DNA from: Yarrowia lipolytica | Lineage: Eukaryota; Ascomycota; Dipodascomycetes; Dipodascales | Assembly (NCBI RefSeq): GCF_001761485.1 | Contig: NC_090775.1 | Coordinates: 1,736,001 to 1,800,000 of the forward strand | Direction of reading: 5' to 3' | Length of the DNA: 64,000 bases | Shown here: in pieces, positions 57,385 through 64,000 of the stretch | Numbering within the stretch: the stretch's first letter is position 1 | Layout: the number at the start of each line of letters is the position of its first letter | Notes under the pieces: generated by a model | Told to the model about the DNA's origin: nothing | The model's database searches: none | The model's input: only the letters and a program-made list of their open reading frames with translations | Translations under genes and position numbers: made by a program

Positions 57385-58860
57385 TCACCACCAGTTCTTT
57401 CTGGCCTCGTTTCGGGCTCTAGAGGAAGTGTGAATTCCGCCCTTGGACTGCTTTCCCAGTCCGTACTTGGCCAGCACAAGCTCCACGTCTCCGAACCATG
57501 CTCGCACTCCGTTCATGACAACTGTGGGCTTGCCGCTGCCGTTGCCGGGGTTGTTGGAGTTGCCGGTCAGCACCCGCTGGGCTACTCTCTTGATGTCCTT
57601 GACGGTCAGGTTTTCAATGTTCTTGCACATTTCCGTCACGGGCACCGTTCGGCCATGCAGCTGGATCTGCCGGCCCATATCGTCGAGTTGCACCACCTTG
57701 GACTCGAGCTGCATCAGCAGAGAAGACCGCAGCTGGTTCTTGGCTCGCTCAACCTCCTGGTGAGTCAGACTGCCCTCGCCCTCGGTGAAAGTGAGAGCCA
57801 GCTGTCGACCAATAACGTCAGCCATGTAGGGAGCGGCGTTGGGGACACACGAGGCAGAGATTCCAAAGATACCGGAGTCACTGTGATGGTAGTTGAAAGC
57901 CTGGCACGATTCAATGTAGCCAAACCGGTTGAGAACATTGAGATAGAGTCGCGAATACATACCCTTTCCGGGACCTCCTGCGGAAAAGGAGCCTCCTCCT
58001 CCGAGCAGAGTCTGCAGACAAGACAGAGCGTACACATCAGGATCATCAGCGGGAAGACCCTCGTAAGCAACGTGAATGTGGGCAAACTCGGTATCGGCAG
58101 CGTCCATGAACTGCTCGCCTCCAACGTAGACACTGGCGGGGTTTTCGAGCTGCTTATCGGACCGCTTCATCCATCCAAAGTACTTTTCGGCCAGCTCAAT
58201 GGCGTTCTCCTCAGGCACTCCCACAAAACCCAGAACAAACCGCTCGGGATGGTAAAAGAGATCCCGGTACTCGTTGACGGCCCGGGCGTTGATGTGGGGA
58301 AGCTGCTCGTAGGGACACACCAGAGGGTTGCCCAGAGTGCCGTCGTATGCAGTCATGTGGACCACCTCAGGCAGAATCAGCGAAGGCTCCTTCCACAGCT
58401 GGTCCAGCTCGAACTCCATGGTCTTCTTTTTTTCGCCCACGTCCTCCTCGGTGATCTGGGGCACAATCACGCTTTCGGCCAGCAGCGCCAGAGCCGTCTC
58501 TACGTCCTTGTTGAACACTGTGGCCTGGTAAATGATGCTCTCTCGGGCACTGGAGCCGAAAAAGTTGCCTCCTAGAGACTCGATGGTGTCAGCAACCTCG
58601 TCGGCAGACCGTCGCTGGGTCGCCTGCTTGAATGCCAGTCGATCCATGATATGACTGACGCCACTGAGGTTTCGGGGCTCGAACCGGGAGCCTGCATCGA
58701 CATAGAGACCCAGGGCTGAGAAGAAGCCTGGGGAAGGTCGGACTGCGACTCTCAGGCCGTTGGAAAGAGTGTGGATTTTGGTGTCGCCGGCTTCGGTCGA
58801 GTATAGCCGCTTAGAGGCACCCACATTGAGTCGAGGCACACGTTTGATTCCCCGAAGCAT
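57385..58860 (-). CDS. MAS2: Mitochondrial processing peptidase alpha subunit
   Basis: 491 residues from the Met at 58860 (MLRGIKRVPRLNVGASKRLYST), which gives a clean presequence. An upstream in-frame Met at 58908 is less suitable. Landmarks are TLSNGLRVAV, the pseudo-zinc site SHIMDRLAFK (HxxEH not kept, as in alpha subunits), and the glycine-rich loop LLGGGGSFSAGGPGKGMYSRL (about 305-325, key part GGGGSFSAGGPGKGM) that moves substrates to the beta subunit. The enzyme removes presequences in the matrix. It is divergent from THR1. Confidence 0.95.
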   Translation of the reverse strand: MLRGIKRVPRLNVGASKRLYSTEAGDTKIHTLSNGLRVAVRPSPGFFSALGLYVDAGSRFEPRNLSGVSHIMDRLAFKQATQRRSADEVADTIESLGGNFFGSSARESIIYQATVFNKDVETALALLAESVIVPQITEEDVGEKKKTMEFELDQLWKEPSLILPEVVHMTAYDGTLGNPLVCPYEQLPHINARAVNEYRDLFYHPERFVLGFVGVPEENAIELAEKYFGWMKRSDKQLENPASVYVGGEQFMDAADTEFAHIHVAYEGLPADDPDVYALSCLQTLLGGGGSFSAGGPGKGMYSRLYLNVLNRFGYIESCQAFNYHHSDSGIFGISASCVPNAAPYMADVIGRQLALTFTEGEGSLTHQEVERAKNQLRSSLLMQLESKVVQLDDMGRQIQLHGRTVPVTEMCKNIENLTVKDIKRVAQRVLTGNSNNPGNGSGKPTVVMNGVRAWFGDVELVLAKYGLGKQSKGGIHTSSRARNEARKNWW

Positions 58861-60227
58861 TTTTTTTGTGTGTGTTTTGTTGCGATAATAACCCAACTGA
58901 AATTTCATAGCGATGCGTCTGCGCTAGATACATAAGTCACGTGTTGGAGAGGGCAGACAGTGGATTATTGGTCATATTCGGAGGCATGCAGGTCTATTGG
59001 TGGAAATCCGATATTTCTCGGGTGACAAAAATTCCACCCGATTTAATGGTTATTTTTTCTCTTTTTTCCCCCCTCTCCTTTCAGCCATTCTACACCGTTC
59101 AACCCCCAGAATTCCCCATCATGACAGACATGACAGACGCAGTTTGCCACTTTCTAATTAGTGGGCTGTTCTGGACTGTGTGGATGGGAGAAATGACTAA
59201 GGTGCCCGTATTGTAGTTACTAATGGTGGCTTAGTAATCAATATGGGGTCCAACCAGCTGCAATTTGGACGAGATTGGGCCAGGACCAGGTCTTAGTTCA
59301 GACGATGACATGGCATGGTACCTTTTGGGCGGCTAAAAGTGACACCGAAAGGCAGAGAAGACCGACAAGACACTACAGTATACTATTTGTCGTTATTGTC
59401 CCACTTTTCTAAAAAATCGCAGTTTCTCTTATCGTACCAATTTAGCCCTCCATCACTGGTGTACGAATATTACAGCTACAGTATCGTATTACTTGACTAC
59501 GATAGCTGCTGCCGCCATGTCAACATCTTACCCACACAACAATGTCAGATATACGTCTCTACGCTCCATGGACACAAACGGACATTGTGTATATATATAT
59601 ATACATGTCGAGTCTTGCACTTGTCCATATACTCTGCACCATCTGTCCTTCTCAACCGCAATTATGTCACATCACCAATAAGAGAGCGAAAAACCGGTGC
59701 TTCTCGATACATCGGCTATGGGCGCCATTGCGAGGGGAGACCAGACATGGTGGAAGCACATGAGGGCGGGGGGCCGATGCCGGTGCTGGAAAGTCGAGGT
59801 TTGCAAGCTGCATTTCGACAAACTTGCGGTTCAGTCACACTCCAACAACCTGGTAACTCCACACAAGCCACAAATCCGTTGTACCGTTTCAGCTACACCG
59901 CCACAAGTTTTTTTCATTTTGAGCCACAACCTGGATTTCACATCAGACATGAACTGATTAGGCTCTGTGGGGGGGGATGGCACAGATAAGCAGTTGATGT
60001 AGCAGAAGAGAGGGGTTGGGGCGGATTCTCGAGACTCCATCCTGTTGTTTTATCACGTGACTTGTGTACTTGTGTGCTTGTGGCTCTTTCACTGCTTCCG
60101 TTGCATTTGAGCCCCTCCAGTTGACCCAGACCCTCCATGGAACACGTCTCTAAACAAGGTTTAGTTTTTCCAAATGACTGAATACTCCGAAATCAGTCGC
60201 AGAGAGACTTAACACACTCCACCACAA
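58861..60227. other. Divergent MAS2/THR1 spacer
   Basis: 1.37 kb with a (TA)n run near 59588-59602. An open frame of 224 codons (59315-59989) has no protein-like features. CACGTGAC lies at 60056 and CACGTG near 58938. No RNA gene was recognised. Confidence 0.5.
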
Positions 60228-61292
60228 ATGTCTCGAAAGTTTGAAATTTCTGTGCCCGCGTCCTCGGCCAACATTGGTCCCGGTTTCGACGTGCTCGGCC
60301 TCGCTCTGGCCAAGTTCCTCGTGATCAACGTCGAAATCGACTCGTCCAAAACCTCGGACCGAAAGGACCCCAACAACTGCATTATCACCTACGAGGGCGA
60401 GGGAGCTGACGGCGTTCCTCTCGACAGTGACCACAACCTTGTCACCCGAGTGGCTCTCTACGTTCTGCGATGCAACGGCATTAGATCTTTCCCCTCGGGC
60501 ACCTTTGTGCACGTCAACAACCCCATTCCTCTGGGTCGAGGTCTGGGCTCGTCTGGAGCGGCTGTGGTGGCTGGTGTCATGCTCGGAAACGAGGTCGGAA
60601 AGCTGGGCTTCTCCAAGCAGCGAATGCTCGACTATTGTCTCATGATCGAGCGACATCCCGACAACATCACCGCAGCCATGATGGGCGGCTTTGTGGGTTC
60701 TTACCTGCGGGAGCTGTCTGCTGCTGATCTCGAGCGAGTGGAGATCCCCCTTGCTGAGGTTCTCCCCGAGCCTGCCGGAGGCCGAGATACCGGCCTTGTA
60801 CCCCCCGAGCCTCCTCTCAACATCGGACACCACATCAAGTACGACTGGTGCCGAGAAATCAAGGCCATTGTGGTGATTCCCAACTTTGAGGTCTCCACCG
60901 CCTCGGCCCGAGGAGTGCTCCCCACTGCCTACACTGCTTCAGATATGATCTTCAACCTGCAGCGACTGGCCGTTCTCACCACCGCCCTCACCCGATCGCC
61001 TCCCCAGGCCGACCTCATCTATCAGGCCATGCAGGACAAGGTCCACCAGCCCTACCGAAAGACCCTGATCCCCGGTCTGCCTGAGATTCTGGCCTCCGTT
61101 ACCCCCAAGACTCACGAGGGTCTGCTGGGCATCTGTCTGTCTGGCGCTGGGCCCACCATTCTGGCTCTGGCCACCGACAACTTCGAGACAATCGCCAAGG
61201 AGATTGTGTCGCGATTCAACAAGGAGGGCATCGACTGCCGATGGGAGGTCCAGGAGTTGGCCTACGACGGTTCCAACGTGAAGCAGCTCTAA
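60228..61292 (+). CDS. THR1: Homoserine kinase
   Basis: 354 residues, the usual length. A GHMP-kinase: PASSANIGPGFDVLGLAL at the N-terminus, the ATP-binding PIPLGRGLGSSGAAVVAG at about 95-112, and a C-terminal LGICLSGAGPTILALA glycine loop. It phosphorylates homoserine to O-phosphohomoserine in threonine biosynthesis from aspartate. No TGACTCA Gcn4 site is evident close upstream. Confidence 0.97.
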   Translation: MSRKFEISVPASSANIGPGFDVLGLALAKFLVINVEIDSSKTSDRKDPNNCIITYEGEGADGVPLDSDHNLVTRVALYVLRCNGIRSFPSGTFVHVNNPIPLGRGLGSSGAAVVAGVMLGNEVGKLGFSKQRMLDYCLMIERHPDNITAAMMGGFVGSYLRELSAADLERVEIPLAEVLPEPAGGRDTGLVPPEPPLNIGHHIKYDWCREIKAIVVIPNFEVSTASARGVLPTAYTASDMIFNLQRLAVLTTALTRSPPQADLIYQAMQDKVHQPYRKTLIPGLPEILASVTPKTHEGLLGICLSGAGPTILALATDNFETIAKEIVSRFNKEGIDCRWEVQELAYDGSNVKQL

Positions 61293-62818
61293 GGTACGAT
61301 GGCGTTGACACTCTGTTAGGGACACTCATGGAGGAAATGAGACCTTTGGAAAGGAACATGTGTAGATAGGATAAAATACTTCTTCTTGGTAGTGAGTGGC
61401 CAAAGGTCACGAGCGAACAGGTAATGTAGATGAAGAGGACCTCCAATCTGGGGATGGTTCATGTTCGATGGTAAGGAGCATGTTCGATGGTCAGGAGCAT
61501 GTTCGATGGTCAGGAGCATGTTCGATGGTAAGGAGCATGTTCGATGGTAAGGAGCACGTTCACTGATGTCCTTTCAGTGTGTTTGCCTTAACCTTCAAGA
61601 GACTCGATGCTTTAGCTAAGGGCTGGCATTACAGTGCAAGCATCAGAAGCAGTACAATACCTGTAATGATGAGGGTCTCGATCAGCATCAATGTTCTCTG
61701 AAAGTGTCCATGTAACATGTTCCATCCTGAAGACTCGCAGCCACCAGAGTCTTTCCACGGCACACGCTCCTACCTCCATCTCATCACTGTTCCAGCTTAC
61801 CTAAGCCATCTTGTCTTGGGCCAAGCTAAAAAAGAATAGACCGTCACACGACTATTCGCCGCAGTAGCTCAGCATCCACCCTCCATTGAAACCTAACTGA
61901 AAGCTAGTGTAGCAATGTTGCGTCGATCCAATTGAGTGGTAAGAAGTTGACAGCACTTGTGGCCAGCCAGGGGAGACCATGAGCTTCTAGCATAAGTCGG
62001 AGACACGGTTGCCATCATGTCTCTTTTTGTCTGTAATGTACCACAGTTGCAGACACCTCTTGTGTTTGGAGAGCCGCCGCGGCAAATTTCTTACTTTGTT
62101 ACTCCGTCCCTCTCGCCGTTGGACATGCACCATTATCGTCAGCGTACATGACGGTGGTTAGGCCGGGTCATCTCTAACCGGAGACGACCTATACGGTACA
62201 TGCAGACGCTGTGCGATTAGCTACCATGCGAGAGAAGGATGTAAAGTGGCTCTACAGCGACACAGAGGCGGGGGAAATTGTTCGAATTCCGTGTGGAGTC
62301 GATTTAGCGAGTCCCGGCGTTTCGCCTGTTTGTCTCACGTGCCCCGTACCTCTTTTCGTTTCGTTTGGGCGCCCCCAAACGGATTGATCCACAAGCTTCT
62401 TTCCGCCTCAAGTTTTTAAGGTGGAAATTTTCTTCATCGATAAAAAAAAAACACAAAAGAATACAGAGCCTCACAGCATCAAAGAGAGATGCGATAAAAG
62501 ATGAATTGGCGCCGAGCAGGCAGCTGGGAAGCCTGGAACGAGATTTGAACGACATAGAACTCCCCGTGGGTCCCTACTGGAGCTGTTTCCGCACCCATAG
62601 ACGCCCATCCACCTCCCATTCGTGGCTGGCCAAGTCACATGACCTATCCAATTAGGCTCCAGGGAGGTGCATATAGTGCATGAGATTTCTTTGTCCGATT
62701 GAAAAAATTTAGGAAAGTTTGTCTAGAAATTTTGCAGGGCGAAAAATCTAATAAGAAGGGCAGTAAGGGCACTTTCTCCTCCTCATCACACTACTCCATT
62801 ACACAAAAAATTTCTATA
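61293..62818. other. Spacer between THR1 and NSR1
   Basis: 1.5 kb. It contains a 19-bp minisatellite (61460-61560) close to the THR1 end, then unremarkable sequence. The last ~120 bp before NSR1 hold AAAAAATTT-type words (62702, 62730 and 62807) resembling the RRPE element of ribosome-biogenesis promoters. A reverse B-box-like GATTTGAAC near 62541 has no tRNA stems around it. Confidence 0.5.
61460..61560. repeat. 19-bp minisatellite downstream of THR1
   Basis: Five full copies of CATGTTCGATGGTAAGGAG (two with C for A at position 14), starting at 61460, 61479, 61498, 61517 and 61536, and a partial sixth. Variants occur in order A, C, C, A, A. Confidence 0.92.
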
Positions 62819-64000
62819 ATGGGTTCTAAATCTGCTTCCAAGGGCGTTTCCAAGCCCTCCAAGACTGACAAGAAGTCCAAGGTTTCTTCCAAGAAGGCCG
62901 AGGCCATCGAGAAGTCCATTGCTGAGCTTTCCAAGAAGAAGAAGGACGAGTCCTCTTCCGAGTCCTCCGACTCCTCCGACGACGAGGATGAGGAGATGAG
63001 CGATGCCTCTTCCTCTTCCGACTCTGACTCTGACTCTTCTTCCGACTCTGACTCTGACTCTGACTCCGACTCTGACTCTTCCGACGACGAGAAGAAGGAG
63101 GACAAGAAGGTCGAGGAGAAGGTTGTCAAGAAGGCCAAGAAGGAGGATTCTTCCGACTCTTCTGACTCCGACTCCGATTCTTCTGACTCTGACTCCGACT
63201 CTGGTTCTGACTCCGACTCTGACTCTGACGACGAGAAGACCGAGGAGAAGACTGAGGTCAAGGCCGAGACCAAGGCCGAGCCTGCCGCTGAGCCCGAGGC
63301 TGCCGCTGAGCCCGAGTTCAAGACCGTCTTCGTTGGCGGTCTGTCTTGGAACGTTGACGACGACTGGCTCACCAAGGAGTTTGCTGATGCTGGCGCCGTT
63401 TCCGCTCGAGTCATCACCGAGAAGGCCACTGGTCGATCCAAGGGTTTCGGATACGTCGACTTTGCCTCTGGTGCTGACGCCCAGAAGTGTGTCGAGGAGT
63501 TCCAGGACAAGGAGATTGACGGCCGAACCGTTCGACTCGATATCTCTACCAACGTTCGACAGACCCCCGAGCAGAAGCAGCGAGACCGATCTTCTCAGTA
63601 CGGCGACCAGCTCTCCGAGCCCGCTGACACTCTGTTCGTCGGCAACCTGTCCTTCGACACTAACCGAGACGATCTCTTTGGCATCTTTGGCGAGTACGGA
63701 TCTGTTGTTTCCATCCGACTCCCCACCCACCCTGAGACCGAGCAGCCCAAGGGTTTCGGCTACGTCCAGTTTGGCTCCGTTGACGAGGCCAAGGCAGCCC
63801 TTGAGGGTCTGTCCGGCTACGAGTACCTCGGACGATCTTTCCGACTCGACTACACCTCTCCCAAGCCCGCTGGTGGCTTCAACGGCGGAGGACGAGGCGG
63901 ACGAGGTGGCTTCGGCGGTAACCGAGGTGGCCGAGGTGGCTTCGGTGGTGACCGAGGTGGACGAGGCGGATTCGGCGGTCGAGGCGGTCGAGGAGGCTTT
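62819..64000 (+). CDS. NSR1: Nucleolin-like protein Nsr1, 5' part
   Basis: 394 codons are visible and the frame is open to the window edge, so the gene is cut. The start ATG at 62819 follows a CTATA-AUGG context and opens a Lys/Ser-rich N-terminus, then long Ser/Asp/Glu runs (about 40-140), the typical phosphorylated acidic nucleolin domain. RRM1 begins near 169 (TVFVGGLSWN, with RSKGFGYVDF), RRM2 near 271 (TLFVGNLSFD, with PKGFGYVQF), and a Gly-Arg-rich RGG tail from about 355. Nsr1 acts in nucleolar pre-rRNA processing and 40S biogenesis. Confidence 0.95.
   Translation, partial: MGSKSASKGVSKPSKTDKKSKVSSKKAEAIEKSIAELSKKKKDESSSESSDSSDDEDEEMSDASSSSDSDSDSSSDSDSDSDSDSDSSDDEKKEDKKVEEKVVKKAKKEDSSDSSDSDSDSSDSDSDSGSDSDSDSDDEKTEEKTEVKAETKAEPAAEPEAAAEPEFKTVFVGGLSWNVDDDWLTKEFADAGAVSARVITEKATGRSKGFGYVDFASGADAQKCVEEFQDKEIDGRTVRLDISTNVRQTPEQKQRDRSSQYGDQLSEPADTLFVGNLSFDTNRDDLFGIFGEYGSVVSIRLPTHPETEQPKGFGYVQFGSVDEAKAALEGLSGYEYLGRSFRLDYTSPKPAGGFNGGGRGGRGGFGGNRGGRGGFGGDRGGRGGFGGRGGRGGF

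Noticed and set aside
57322-58575. 417-codon plus-strand frame over MAS2
   Set aside because: Antisense shadow of a well-supported peptidase subunit.
59315-59989. 224-codon open frame between MAS2 and THR1
   Set aside because: Composition is like random spacer DNA, with no domain, no codon bias and no similarity recognised.
62525-62565. Possible minus-strand tRNA around GATTTGAACG
   Set aside because: The T-stem mispairs at most positions and no A box or acceptor stem is found.
62786-63730. Long minus-strand frames opposite NSR1
   Set aside because: They mirror the Ser/Asp repeats and RRMs of NSR1, and give only Ser/Glu or Val/Arg/Gly repeats.
1-64000. Transposons, LTR elements, provirus-like elements, CRISPR arrays
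   Set aside because: No transposase, reverse transcriptase, integrase or capsid-like reading frames, no long terminal or inverted repeats, and no regularly spaced repeat-spacer array were seen. The tandem repeats are simple minisatellites.

Overview
The window reads as chromosomal DNA of the yeast Yarrowia lipolytica, or something very close to it. Evidence: arginine is mostly encoded by CGA; every intron found starts with GTGAGT and has its CTAAC branch site only a few bases before the AG; a 976-residue Kex2-type protease matches the known length of Y. lipolytica Xpr6; and there is a GPR1-type acetate transporter paralogue. Family names come from recognising the translated proteins. No database search was run.

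I support 26 protein genes, on both strands, with no sign of operons. In order: IRC6-like (-), SEC15 (+), MRP4/uS2m (-), a 3 kb gene-poor stretch, a stomatin-like gene (-), an ICT1/PTH4-type release-factor protein (-), CWC25 (+), spliced POP8 (-), an F-box gene (+), CGR1 (-), HUS1 (+), a GPR1/FUN34/YaaH transporter (+), IES1 (-), XPR6 (-), LRG1 (+), TAF3 (-), RET3 (+), spliced RQC2/TAE2 (-), a membrane-anchored GH17 glucanase (-), a Zn2Cys6 regulator (+), spliced class II myosin MYO1 (+), twice-spliced SPT4 (+), an unnamed helix-hairpin-helix gene (+), COX18 (-), MAS2 (-), THR1 (+) and the 5' part of NSR1 (+), which runs off the right edge.

Functionally this is a housekeeping segment: exocytosis and trafficking (IRC6, SEC15, RET3, XPR6), wall and cytokinesis control (LRG1, GH17, MYO1), mitochondrial biogenesis (MRP4, ICT1/PTH4, COX18, MAS2), RNA and ribosome biogenesis (CWC25, POP8, CGR1, NSR1, RQC2), chromatin and transcription (IES1, TAF3, SPT4, Zn2Cys6), genome integrity (HUS1) and metabolism (THR1, acetate transporter).

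No intact transposon, LTR element, CRISPR array or tRNA gene was found. What the genes leave unexplained: a probable decayed 5S rRNA copy near 24.6 kb, a GC-richer island with an A-rich end near 8.4-9.2 kb, several minisatellites (1.06, 39.9, 43.3 and 61.5 kb), a G-rich one-sided tract at 28.2 kb, a telomere-like motif in the CGR1/HUS1 promoter, a predicted 5'UTR intron in LRG1, and a recurring palindrome of the CTACAAGTAG/GTACTTGTAC type in the spacers. I saw no convincing wholly new system; the best leads are in the findings.
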